Origin: Petrolisthes cinctipes
Lineage: Eukaryota > Arthropoda > Malacostraca > Decapoda > Porcellanidae
Direction: 5' to 3'
Assembly: GCA_033782935.1 (NCBI GenBank)
Contig: JAWQEG010000490.1
Coordinates: 588,001-652,000, forward strand
Length of the DNA: 64,000 nucleotides
Part shown: positions 44,601 to 58,560 of the stretch, in pieces
Numbering within the stretch: position 1 is the stretch's first letter
How the letters are laid out: each line of letters starts with the position of its first letter
The notes under the pieces: generated by a model
Told to the model about the DNA's origin: nothing
What the model saw: the letters and a program-made list of their open reading frames with translations, nothing else
Databases searched by the model: none
Translations under genes and position numbers: made by a program

Positions 44601-47600
44601 GTACAGATAACTTCTGGGATACAAAAATATCGAATTTTAGGGTGTTTTGAGCCTGAATTTGAGATATAAAAGGGTACTGAAGATGCATACACATATTGAC
44701 TTTGGGCACCTAAAATATCGATTTTCAGCATGTTTTGGGCGTGTAATTTGAAAATATTCTATCACTGAGTAGGCATGTACAGATCGCTTCTGGGACCCAA
44801 AAATATCGAATTTTCGGGTGTTTTGAGAATGAATTTGAGATAAAAACGGGTATTGAAGATGCATGCTCATATTGACTTGGGCACCTAAAATATCGATTAT
44901 TAGCATGTTTTAGGCCTATATTTTAAAAATATTCTAGCACTGATTAGGCATGTACAGATCGCTTCTGGTACCATTAAATATCGAATTTTCGGGTGTTTTG
45001 AGCCTGAATTTGAGATATAAACGGGTACTGAAGATGCATGCACATATCGACTTTGGACACCAACAATATCGATTTTGAGCATGTTTTGAGCCTATATTTT
45101 GAAAACATTCAAGCACTGAGTAGGCATGTACAGATAACTTCTGGGATCCAAAAATATCGAATTTTAGGGTGTTTTGAGCCTGAATTTGAGATATAAAAGG
45201 GTACTGAAGATGCATACACATATTGACTTTGGGCACCTAAAATATTGATTTTCAGCATGTTTTGGGACTGAATTTTGAAAATACTTTAACACGGAGTAGG
45301 CATGTACAGATCGCCTCTGGGACCCAAAAATATCGAATTTTCGGATGTTTTGAGCTTTAATTTGTGATATAAACGGGTACAGAAGATGCATACACATATC
45401 GACTTTGGACACCTAAAATATTGATTTTTATCATGTTTTGTTCCTGTATTTTGAAAATATTCTAACACTGATTAGGCATGTACAGATCGCTTCTGGGACC
45501 CAAAAATATCGAATTTTCGGGTGTTTTGAGCGTGAATTTGAGATATAAACCGGTACTGAAGGTGCATGCACATATCGACCTTTTGCACCTAAAATATCGA
45601 TTTTTAGCATGTTTTGGGTCTGTATCTTGAAAACATTCTAGCAAAGAGGAGGCATGTACAGATCGCTTCTGTGACCCAAAAATATCGAATTTTCGGGTGT
45701 TTTGAGGCTGAATTTCATATATAAACCGGTACAGCAGATGAATGCACATATCGATTTTTGGCACCTAAAATATCGATTTTCAACTTGTTTTTGTGCCTGT
45801 ATATTGAAAATATTCTAACATTGAGTAGGCATGTACAGATCGCTTCTTGGACCCAAAAATATCAAATTTTTGGGTGTTTTGAGCCTGAATTTGAGATATA
45901 AACGGGTACAAAAGATGCATGCACACATCGACTTTGGGCACCCAAAATATCAATTTTTAGCATGTTTTGGGCCTGTAATTTGTAAATATTTTAGCACTGA
46001 GTAGGCATGTACAGATCGCTTCTGGGACCCAAAAATATCGAATTTTCGGGTGTTTTGAGACTGAATTTGAGATATAAACGGGTACTGAAGATGCATGCCC
46101 ATATCGACTTTTGGCATCCAAAATATCGATTTTAAGCATTTTTTAGGTCAGTATATTGAAAACATTCTAGCACCGATTAGGCATGTACAGATCGCTTCTG
46201 GGACCATTAAATATCGAATTTTCGGGTGTTTTGAGCCTGAATTTGAGATATAAACGGGTACTGAAGATGCATGCACATATCGACTTTGGACACCTACAAT
46301 ATCGATTTTCAGCATGTTTTGGACCTGTATTTTGAAAATATTCTGTCACTGAGTAGGCATGTACAGATCGCTTCTGGGCCCCAATAAAATCGAATATTCG
46401 GGTGTTTTGAGCCTGAATTTGAGATATAAAGGGGTACTGAAGATGCATACACATATTGACTTTGGGCACCTAAAATATCGATTTTCAGCATGTTTTGGGA
46501 CTGAATTTTGAAAATACTTTAACACGGAGTAGGCATGTACAGATCGCCTCTGGGACCCAAAAATATCGAATTTTCGGATGTTTTGAGCTTGAATTTGTGA
46601 TATAAACGGGTACAGAAGATGCATACACATATCGACTTTGGACACCTAAAATATTGATTTTTATCATGTTTTGTTCCTATAATTTGAAAATATTCTAACA
46701 CTGATTAGGCATGTACAGATCGCTTCTGGGTCCCAAAAATATCGAATTTTTGGGTGTTTTGAGCGTGAATTTGAGATATAAACCGGTACTGAAGGTGCAT
46801 GCACATATCGACTTTTTGCCCCTAAAATATCGATTTTTAGCATGTTTTGGGTCTGTATCATGAAAACATTCTAGCAAAGAGAAGGCATGTACAGATCGCT
46901 TCTGTGACCCAAAAGTATCGAATTTTCGGGTGTTTTGAGGCTGAATTTCATATATAAACCGGTACAGAAAATGCATGCACATATCGATTTTTGGCACCTA
47001 AAATATCGATTTTCAACTTGTTTTTGTGCCTGTATATTGAAAATATTCTAACATTGAGTAGGCATGTACAGATCGCTTCTTGGACCCAAAAATATTAAAT
47101 TTTCGGGAGTTTTGAGCCTGAATTTGAGATATAAACGGGTACAAAAGATGCATGCACATATCGACTTTGGGCACCCAAAATATCAATTTTTAGCATGTTT
47201 TGGGCCTATATTTTGAAAATATTTTAGCACTGAGTAGGCATGTACAGATTGCTTCTGGGACCCAAAAATAACGAATTTTCGGGTGTTTTGAGCCTGAATT
47301 TGAGATATAAACGGGTACTGAAGAAGCATGCCCATATCGACTTTGGGCATCCAAAATATCGATTTTAAGCATTTTTTGGGTCAGTATATTGAAAACATTC
47401 TAGCACTGATTAGGCATATACAGATCGCTTCTGGGACCATTAAATATCGAATTTTCGGGTGTTTTGAGCCTGAATTTGAGATATAAACGGGTACTGAAGA
47501 TGCATGCACATATCGACTTTTAACACCTACAATATCGATTTTCAGCATGTTTTGGACCTGTATTTTGAAAATATTCTGTCACTGAGTAGGCAAGTACAGA

Positions 47601-47870
47601 TCTCTTCTGGGCCCCAATAAAATCGAATATTCGGGTGTTTTGAGCCTGAATTTGGGATGTAAATGGGTACAGAAGATGCATGCAAATATTGACTTGGTCA
47701 CCTAAAATATCGATTTTGAGCTTGTTCTGGTCCTGTATTTTGAAAATATTCTAGCACTGACTATGCATGTACAGATCGCATCTGGGACCCAAGATTATCG
47801 AATTTTCGGGCGTTTTGAGCCTGAATTTGATATATAAACGAGTAGAGAAGATGCATGCACATATCGATTA
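42945..47870. repeat. ~4.9-kb block, copy 1 of a 6158-bp-offset duplication
   Basis: Matches ~49101-54027 across about 28 monomers. The offset is 6157 bp at the start (42968 to 49125) and 6158 from ~49876 on, because copy 2 has one extra base (GGCTATGTAC instead of GGCATGTAC). Start and end are set by loss of shared variants (around 42945 and 47870). Confidence 0.82.
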
Positions 47871-49100
47871 TGGGCACCTAAAATATCGATTTTCAACTTG
47901 TTTTTGTTCCTGTATTTTGAAAATATTCTAACACTGAGTAGGCATATACAGATAACTTCTGGGATTTAAAAATATCGAATTTTAGGGTGTTTTGAGCCTG
48001 AATTTGAGATATAAAAGGGTACTGAAGATGCATACACATATTGACTTTGGGAACTTAAAATTTCGATTTTCAGCATGTTTTGGGACTGAATTTTGAAAAT
48101 ACTTTAACACGGAGTAGGCATGTACAGATCGCCTATAGGACCCAAAAATATCGAATTCTCGGATGTTTTGAGCTTGAATTTGTGATATAAACGGGTACAG
48201 AAGATGCATGCACATATCGACTTTGGACACCTATAATATCGATTTTGAGCATGTTTTGAGCCTGTATTTTGAAAATATTCTATCACTGAGTAGGCATGTA
48301 CAGATCGCTTATGGGACCCAAAAATATCGAATTTTCGGGTGTTTTGAGAATGAATTTGAGATAAAAACGGGTACTGAAGATGCATACTCATATTGACTTG
48401 GGCACCTAAAATATCGATTTTTAGCATGTTTTAGGGCTATATTTTAAAAATATTCTAGCACTGATTAGGCATGTACAGATCGCTTCTGGGACCATTAAAT
48501 ATCGAACTTTCGGGTGTTTTGAGCCTGAATTTGAGATATAAACGGGTACTGAAGATGCATGCACATATCGACTTTGGACACCTACAATATCGATTTTCAG
48601 CATGTTTTGGACCTGTATTTTGAAAATATTCTGTCACTGAGTAGGCATGTACAGATCGCTTCTGGGCCCCCATAAAATCGAATATTCGGGTGTTTTGAGC
48701 CAGAATTTGTTATGTAAATGGGTACAGAAGATGCATGCAAATATTGACTTGGTCACCTAAAATATCGATTTTCAGCTTGTTCTGGGCCTGTATTTTAAAA
48801 ATATTCTAGCACTGACTATGCATGTACAGATTGCATCTGGGACCCAAGAATATCGAACTTTCGGGCGTTTTGAGCCTGAATTTGAAATATGAACGAGTAC
48901 AGAAGATGCATGCACATATCGATTTTGGGCACCTAAAATATCGATTTTCAACTTGTTTTTGTGCCTGTATTTTGAAAATATTCTAACACTGAGTAGGCAT
49001 GTACAGATAACTTCTGGGATCCAAAAATATCGAATTTTAGGGTGTTTTGAGCCTGAATTTGAGATATAAAAGTGTACTGAAGATGCATACACATATTGAC

Positions 49101-52100
49101 TTTGGGCACCTAAAATATCGATTTTCAGCATGTTTTGGGCGTGTAATTTGAAAATATTCTATCACTGAGTAGGCATGTACAGATCGCTTCTGGGACCCAA
49201 AAATATCGAATTTTCGGGTGTTTTGAGAATGAATATGAGATAAAAACGGGTATTGAAAATGCATGCTCAAATTGACTTGGGCACCTAAAATATCGAATTT
49301 TAGCATGTTTAGGCCTATATTTTAAAAAAATTCTAGCACTGATTAGGCATGTAAAAATCGCTTCTGGGACCATTAAATATCGAATTTTCGGGCGTTTTGA
49401 GCCTGAATTTGGGATGTAAATGGGTACAGAAGATGCATGCAAATATTGACTTGGTAACCTAAAATATCGATTTTCAGCTTGTTCTGGTCCTGTATTTTGA
49501 AAATATTCTAGCACTGACTATGCATGTACAGATCGCATCTGGGACCCAAGAATATCGAATTTTCGGGCGTTTTGAGCCTGAATTTGAAATATAAACGAGT
49601 ACAGAAGATGCATGCACATATCGATTATGGGCACCTAAAATATCGATTTTCAACTTGTTTTTGTTCCTGTATTTTGAAAATATTCTAACACTGAGTAGGC
49701 ATATACAGATAACTTCTGGGATTTAAAAATATCGAATTTTAGGGTGTTTTGAGCCTGAATTTGAGATATAAAAGGGTACTGAAGATGCATACACATATTG
49801 ACTTTGGGAACTTAAAATTTCGATTTTCAGCATGTTTTGGGACTGAATTTTGAAAATACTTTAACACGGAGTAGGCTATGTACAGATCGCCTCTAGGACC
49901 CAAAAATATCGAATTCTCGGATGTTTTGAGTTTGAATTTGTGATATAAACGGGTACAGAAGATGCATGCACATATCGACTTTGGACACCTATAATATCGA
50001 TTTTGAGCATGTTTTGAGCCTGTATTTTGAAAATATTCTATCACTGAGTAGGCATGTACAGATCGCTTATGGGACCCAAAAATATCGAAGTTTCGGGTGT
50101 TTTGAGAATGAATTTGAGATAAAAACGGGTACTGAAGATGCATACTCATATTGACTTGGGCACCTAAAATATCGATTTTTAGCATGTTTTAGGGCTATAT
50201 TTTAAAAATATTCTAGCACTGATTAGGCATGTACAGATCGCTTCTGGGACCATTAAATATCGAACTTTCGGGTGTTTTGAGCCTGAATTTGAGATATAAA
50301 CGGGTACTGAAGATGCATGCACATATCGACTTTGGACACCTACAATATCGATTTTCAGCATGTTTTGGACCTGTATTTTGAAAATATTCTGTCACTGAGT
50401 AGGCATGTACAGATCGCTTCTGGGCCCCCATAAAATCGAATATTCGGGTGTTTTGAGCCAGAATTTGTGATGTAAATGGGTACAGAAGATGCATGCAAAT
50501 ATTGACTTGGTCACCTAAAATATCGATTTTCAGCTTGTTCTGGGCCTGTATTTTAAAAATATTCTAGCACTGACTATGCATGTACAGATTGCATCTGGGA
50601 CCCAAGAATATCGAACTTTCGGGCGTTTTGAGCCTGAATTTGAAATATAAACGAGTACAGAAGATGCATGCACATATCGATTTTGGGCACCTAAAATATC
50701 GATTTTCAACTTGTTTTTGTGCCTGTATTTTGAAAATATTCTAACACTGAGTAGGCATGTACAGATAACTTCTGGGATACAAAAATATCGAATTTTAGGG
50801 TGTTTTGAGCCTGAATTTGAGATATAAAAGGGTACTGAAGATGCATACACATATTGACTTTGGGCACCTAAAATATCGATTTTCAGCATGTTTTGGGCGT
50901 GTAATTTGAAAATATTCTATCACTGAGTAGGCATGTACAGATCGCTTCTGGGACCCAAAAATATCGAATTTTCGGGTGTTTTGAGAATGAATTTGAGATA
51001 AAAACGGGTATTGAAGATGCATGCTCATATTGACTTGGGCACCTAAAATATCGATTATTAGCATGTTTTAGGCCTATATTTTAAAAATATTCTAGCACTG
51101 ATTAGGCATGTACAGATCGCTTCTGGTACCATTAAATATCGAATTTTCGGGTGTTTTGAGCCTGAATTTGAGATATAAACGGGTACTGAAGATGCATGCA
51201 CATATCGACTTTGGACACCTACAATATCGATTTTGAGCATGTTTTGAGCCTATATTTTGAAAACATTCAAGCACTGAGTAGGCATGTACAGATAACTTCT
51301 GGGATCCAAAAATATCGAATTTTAGGGTGTTTTGAGCCTGAATTTGAGATATAAAAGGGTACTGAAGATGCATACACATATTGACTTTGGGCACCTAAAG
51401 TATTGATTTTCAGCATGTTTTGGGACTGAATTTTGAAAATACTTTAACACGGAGTAGGCATGTACAGATCGCCTCTGGGACCCAAAAATATCGAATTTTC
51501 GGATGTTTTGAGCTTTAATTTGTGATATAAACGGGTACAGAAGATGCATACACTTATCGACTTTGGACACCTAAAATATTGATTTTTAGCATGTTTTGTT
51601 CCTGTATTTTGAAAATATTCTAACACTGATTATGCATGTACAGATCGCTTCTGGGATCCAAAAATATCGAATTTTCGGGTGTTTTGAGCGTGAATTTGAG
51701 ATATAAACCGGTACTGAAGGTGCATGCACATATCGACCTTTTGCACCTAAAATATCGATTTTTAGCATGTTTTGGGTCTGTATCTTGAAAACATTCTAGC
51801 AAAGAGTAGGCATGTACAGATCGCTTCTGTGACCCAAAAATATCGAATTTTCGGGTGTTTTGAGGCTGAATTTCATATATAAACCGGTACAGCAGATGAA
51901 TGCACATATCGATTTTTGGCACCTAAAATATCGATTTTCAACTTGTTTTTGTGCCTGTATATTGAAAATATTCTAACATTGAGTAGGCATGTACAGATCG
52001 CTTCTTGGACCCAAAAATATCAAATTTTCGGGTGTTTTGAGCCTGAATTTGAGATATAAACGGGTACAAAAGATGCATGCACACATCGACTTTGGGCACC

Positions 52101-54027
52101 CAAAATATCAATTTTTAGCATGTTTTGGGCCTGTAATTTGTAAATATTTTAGCACTGAGTAGGCATGTACAGATCGCTTCTGGGACCCAAAAATATCGAA
52201 TTTTCGGGTGTTTTGAGCCTGAATTTGAGATATAAACGGGTACTGAAGATGCATGCCCATATCGACTTTTGGCATCCAAAATATCGATTTTAAGCATTTT
52301 TTAGGTCAGTATATTGAAAACATTCTAGCACCGATTAGGCATGTACAGATCGCTTCTGGGACCATTAAATATCGAATTTTCGGGTGTTTTGAGCCTGAAT
52401 TTGAGATATAAACGGGTACTGAAGATGCATGCACATATCGACTTTGGACACCTACAATATCGATTTTCAGCATGTTTTGGACCTGTATTTTGAAAATATT
52501 CTGTAACTGAGTAGGCATGTACAGATCGCTTCTGGGCCCCAATAAAATCGAATATTCGAGTGTTTTGAGCCTGAATTTGAGATATAAAAGGGTACTGAAG
52601 ATGCATACACATATTGACTTTGGGCACCTAAAATATCGATTTTCAGCATGTTTTGGGACTGAATTTTGAAAATACTTTAACACGGAGTAGGCATGTACAG
52701 ATCGCCTCTGGGACCCAAAAATATCGAATTTTCGGATGTTTTGAGCTTGAATTTGTGATATAAACGGGTACAGAAGATGCATACACATATCGACTTTGGA
52801 CACCTAAAATATTGATTTTTATCATGTTTTGTTCCTGTATTTTGAAAATATTCTAACACTGATTAGGCATGTACAGATCGCTTCTGGGTCCCAAAAATAT
52901 CGAATTTTCGGGTGTTTTGAGCGTGAATTTGAGATATAAACCGGTACTGAAGATGCATGCACATATCGACTTTTTGCCCCTAAAATATCGATTTTTAGCA
53001 TGTTTTGGGTCTGTATCATGAAAACATTCTAGTAAAGAGAAGGCATGTACAGATCGCTTCTGTGACCCAAAAGTATCGAATTTTCGGGTGTTTTGAGGAT
53101 GAATTTCATATATAAACCGGTACAGAAGATGCATGCACATATCGATTTTTGGCACCTAAAATATCGATTTTCAACTTGTTTTTGTGCCTGTATATTGAAA
53201 ATATTCTAACATTGAGTAGGCATGTACAGATCGCTTCTTGGACCCAAAAATATTAAATTTTCGGGAGTTTTGAGCCTGAATTTGAGATATAAACGGGTAC
53301 AAAAGATGCATGCACATATCGACTTTGGGCACCCAAAATATCAATTTTTAGCATGTTTTGGGCCTATATTTTGAAAATATTTTAGCACTGAGTAGGCATG
53401 TACAGATTGCTTCTGGGACCCAAAAATATCGAATTTTCGGGTGTTTTGAGCCTGAATTTGAGATATAAACGGGTACTGAAGAAGCATGCCCATATCGACT
53501 TTGGGCATCCAAAATATCGATTTTAAGCATTTTTTGGGTCAGTATATTGAAAACATTCTAGCACTGATTAGGCATGTACAGATCGCTTCTGGGACCATTA
53601 AATATCGAATTTTCGGGTGTTTTGAGCCTGAATTTGAGATATAAACGGGTACTGAAGATGCATGCACATATCGACTTTTAACACCTACAATATCGATTTT
53701 CAGCATGTTTTGGACCTGTATTTTGAAAATATTCTGTCACTGAGTAGGCATGTACAGATCTCTTCTGGGCCCCAATAAAATCGAATATTCGGGTGTTTTG
53801 AGCCTGAATTTGGGATGTAAATGGGTACAGAAGATGCATGCAAATATTGACTTGGTCACCTAAAATATCGATTTTGAGCTTGTTCTGGTCCTGTATTTTG
53901 AAAATATTCTAGCACTGACTATGCATGTACAGATCGCATCTGGGACCCAAGATTATCGAATTTTCGGGCGTTTTGAGCCTGAATTTGATATATAAACGAG
54001 TACAGAAGATGCATGCACATATCGATT
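49101..54027. repeat. ~4.9-kb block, copy 2
   Basis: Partner of 42945-47870. The stretch between the copies (47870-49100) is in turn related to 43470-44700 at an offset of 4400 bp (25 monomers). The region is therefore a series of nested unequal exchanges with no single repeat period. Confidence 0.82.
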
Positions 54028-55799
54028 TTAGGCACCTAAAATATCGATTTTCAACTTGTTTTTGTTCCTGTATTTTGAAAATATTCTAACACTGAGTAGG
54101 CATGTACAGATCGCTTCTGGGACCCCCAAAAATTGAATTTTCGGGTGTTTTGAGCCTAAATTTGAGATATAAACGGGTACAAAAGATGCATGCACATATC
54201 GACTTTGGACACCTAAAATATCGATTTTGAGCATGTTTTGAGCCTATATTTTGAAAACATTCTATCACTGAGTAGGCATGTACAGATCACTTCTGGGACC
54301 CAAAAATATCGAATTTTCGGGTGTTTTGAGAATGAATTTGAGATAAAAACGGGTACTGAAGATGCATGCTCATATTGACTTGGGAACCTAAAATATCGAT
54401 TATTAGCATGTTTTAGGCCTATATTATAAAAATATTCTAGCACTGATTAGGCATGTACAGATTGCTTCTGGGACCATTAAATATCGAATTTTCGGGTGTT
54501 TTGTGCCTGAATTTGAGATATAAACGGGTACTGAAGATGCATGTACATATCGACTTTGGACACCTACAATATCGATTTTGAGCATGTTTTGAGCCTATAT
54601 TTTGAAAACATTCAAGCACTGAGTAGGCATGTACAGATAACTTCTGGGATCCAAAAATATCGAATTTTAGGGTGTTTTGAGCCTGAATTTGAGATATAAA
54701 AGGGTACTGAAGATGCATACACATATTGACTTAGGGCACCTAAAATATTGATTTTCAGCTTGTTTTGGGACTGAATTTTGAAAATACTTTAACACGGAGT
54801 AGGCATGTACAGATCGCCTCTGGGACCCAAAAATATCGAATTTTCGGATGTTTTGAGCTTGAATTTGTGATATAAACGGGTACAGAAGATGCATACACAT
54901 TTAGACTTTGGACACCTAAAATATTGATTTTTAGCATGTTTTGTTCCTGTATTTTGAAAATATTCTATCACTGTTTAGGCATGTACAGATCGCTTCTGGG
55001 ACCCAAAAATATCGAATTTTCGGGTGTTTTGAGCGTGAATTTGAGATATAAACCGGTATTGAAGGTGCATGCACATATCGACATTTTGCACCTAAAATAT
55101 CGATTTTTAGCATGTTTTGGGACTGTATCTTGAAAACATTCTAGCAAAGAGTAGGCATGTACAGATCGCTTCTGTGACCCAAAAATATCGAATTTTCGGG
55201 TGTTTTGAGCCTAAATTTGAGATATAAACGGGTACAAAAGATGCATGCACACATCGACTTTGGGCACCCAAAATATCAATTTTTAGCATGTTTTGGGCCT
55301 GTATTTTGTAAATATTTTAGCACTGAGTAGGCATGTACAGATCGCTTCTGGGACCAAAAAATATCGAATTTTCGGGTGTTTTGAGCCTGAATTTGAGATA
55401 TAAACGGGTACTGAAGATGCATGCCCATATCGACTTTGGGCATCCAAAATATCGATTTTAAGCATTTTTTAGGTCAGTATATTGAAAACATTCTAGCACT
55501 GATTAGGCATGTACAGATCGCTTCTGGGACCATTAAATATCGAATTTTCGGGTGTTTTGAGCCTGAATTTGAGATATAAACGGGTACTGAAGATTCATGC
55601 ACATATCGACTTTGGACACCTACAATATCGATTTTCAGCATGTTTTGGACCTGTATTTTGAAAATATTCTGTCACTGAGTAGGCATGTACAGATCGCTTC
55701 TGGGCCCCAATAAAATCGAATATTCGGGTGTTTTGAGCCTGAATTTGGGATGTAAATGGGTACAGAAGATGCATGCAAATATTGACTTGGTCACCTAAA

Positions 55800-58560
55800 A
55801 TATCGATTTTCAGCTTGTTCTGGTCCTGTATTTTGAAAATATTCTAGCACTGACTATGCATGTACAGATCGCATCTGGGACCCAAGAATATCGAATTTTC
55901 GGGGGTTTTGAGCATGAATTTGAAATATAAACGAGTACAGAAGATGCATACACGTATCGATTTTGGGCACCTAAAATATCGATTTTCAACTTGTTTTTGT
56001 TCCTGTATTTTGAAAATATTCTAACACTGAATAGGCATGTACAGATAACTTCTGGGATCCAAAAATATCGAATTTTAGGGTGTTTTGAGCCTGAATTTGA
56101 GATATAAAAGGGTACTGAAGATGCATACACATATTGACTTTGGGCACCTAAAATATCGATTTTCAGCATGTTTTGGGACTGAATTTTGAAAATACTTTAA
56201 CACGGAGTAGGCATGTACAGATCGCCTCTGGGACCCAAAAATATCGAATTCTCGGATGTCTTGAGCTTGAATTTGTGATTTAAACGGGTACAAAAGATGC
56301 ATGCACATATCGACTTTGGACACCTAAAATATCGATTTTGAGCATGTTTTGAGCCTATATTTTGAAAACATTCTATCACTGAGTAGGCATGTACAAATCG
56401 CTTCTGGGACCCAAAAATATCGAATTTTCGGGTGTTTTGAGAATGAATTTGAGATAAAAACGGGTACTGAAGATGCATGCTCATATTGACTTGGGCACCT
56501 AAAATATCGATTTTGAGCATGTTTTGGGCCTATATTTTGAAAATATTCTAGCAATGATTAGGCATGTACAGATCGCTTCTGGGACTCAAAAATATCGAAT
56601 TTTCGGGTGTTTTGAGCCTGAATTTGAGATATAAACGGGTACTGAAGATGCATGCACATATCGATTGATGGCACCTAAAATATCGATTTTCAACTAGTTT
56701 TTGTGCCTGTATTTTGAAAATATTCTAACATTGAGTAGGCATGTACAGATCCCTTCTGGGACCCAAAAATATCGAATTTTTGGGTGTTTTGAGAATGAAT
56801 TTGAGATAAAAACTGGTACTGAAGATGCATGCTCATATTGACTTGGGCACCTAAAATATCGATTTTTAGCACTGATTAGGCATGTACAGATCGCTTCTGG
56901 GACCATTAAATATCGAATTTTCGGGTGTTTTGAGCCTGAATTTGAGATATAAACGGGTACTGAAGATGCATGCACATATCGACTTTTAAGACATACAATA
57001 TCGATTTTCAGCATGTTTTGCACCTGTATTTTGAAAATATTCTGTCACTGAGTATGCATGTACAGATCGCTTCTGGGCCCCAATAAAATCGAATATTCGG
57101 GTGTTTTGAGCCTGAATTTGGGATGTAAATGGGTACAGAAGATGCATGCAAATATTGACTTGGTCACCTAAAATATCGATTTTCAGCTTGTTCTGGTCCT
57201 GTATTTTGAAAATATTCTAGCACTGACTATGCATGTACAGATCGCATCTGGGACACAAGAATATCGAATTTTCGGGCGTTTTAAGCCTGAATTTGATATA
57301 TAAACGAGTACAGAAGATGCATGCACATATCGATTTTGGGCACCTAAAATATCGATTTTCAACTTGTTTTTGTTCCTGTATTTTGAAAATATTCTAACAC
57401 TGAGTAGGCATGTACAGATAACTTCTGGGATCCAAAAATATCGAATTTTAGGGTGTTTTGAGCCTGAATTTGAGATATAAAAGGGTACTGAAGATCCATA
57501 CACATATTGACTTTGTTCATCTAAAATATCGATTTTCAGCATGTTTTGGGACTGAATTTTGAAAATACTTTAACACGGAGTAAGCATGTACAGATCGCCT
57601 CTGGGACCCAAAAATATCGAATTCTCGGATATCTTGAGCTTGAATTTGTGATTTAAACGGGTACAGAAGATGCATGCACATATCGACTTCGGACACCTAA
57701 AATATCGATTTTGAGCATGTTTTGAGCCTATATTTTGAAAACATTCTATCACTGAGTAGGCATGTACAGATCGCTTGTGGGACCCAAAAATATCGAATTT
57801 TCGGGAGTTTTGAGAATGAATTTGAGATAAAAACGGGTACTGAAGATGCATGCTCATATTGACTTGGGCACCTAAAATATCGATTTTGAGCATGTTTTGG
57901 GCCTATATTTTGAAAATATTCTAGCACTGATTAGGCATGTACAGATCGCTTCTGGGACTCAAAAATATCGAATTTTCGGGTGTTTTGAGCCTGAATTTGA
58001 GATATAAACGGGTACTGAAGATGCATGCACATATCGATTGATGGCACCTAAAATATCGATTTTCAAACTAGTTTTTGTGCCTGTAAATGAAAATATTCTA
58101 GCACTGATTAGGCATGTACAGATCGATTCTGGGACTCAAAAATATCGAATTTTTGGGTGTTTTGAGAATGAATTTGAGATAAAAACGGGTACTGAAGATG
58201 CATGCTCATATCGACTTGGGCACCTAAAATATCGATTTTTAGCACTGATTAGGCATGTACAGATCGCTTCTGGGACCATTAAATATCGAATTTTCGGGTG
58301 TTTTGAGCCTGAATTTGAGATATAAACGGGTACTGAAGATGCATGCACATATCGACTTTTAAGACCTACAATATCGATTTTCAGCATGTTTTGGACCTGT
58401 ATTTTGAAAATATTCTGTCACTGAGTAGGCATGTACAGATCGCTTCTGGGCCCCAATAAAATCGAATATTCGGGTGTTTTGAGCCTGAATTTGGGATGTA
58501 AATGGGTACAGAAGATGCATGCAAATATTGACTTGGTCACCTAAAATATCGATTTTCAGC
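55800..58560. repeat. Tandem duplication of ~8 monomers, 1373 bp x 2
   Basis: Equivalent points at 55810, 57183 and 58556, and at 56197/57570 and 56324/57697. The period is 1373 because each copy includes a monomer shortened by about 34 bp, in which TTTTTAGC is followed directly by ACTGATTAGG (near 56868 and 58241). AGC at both ends of the lost piece suggests a short-homology deletion that was then amplified. Confidence 0.82.
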
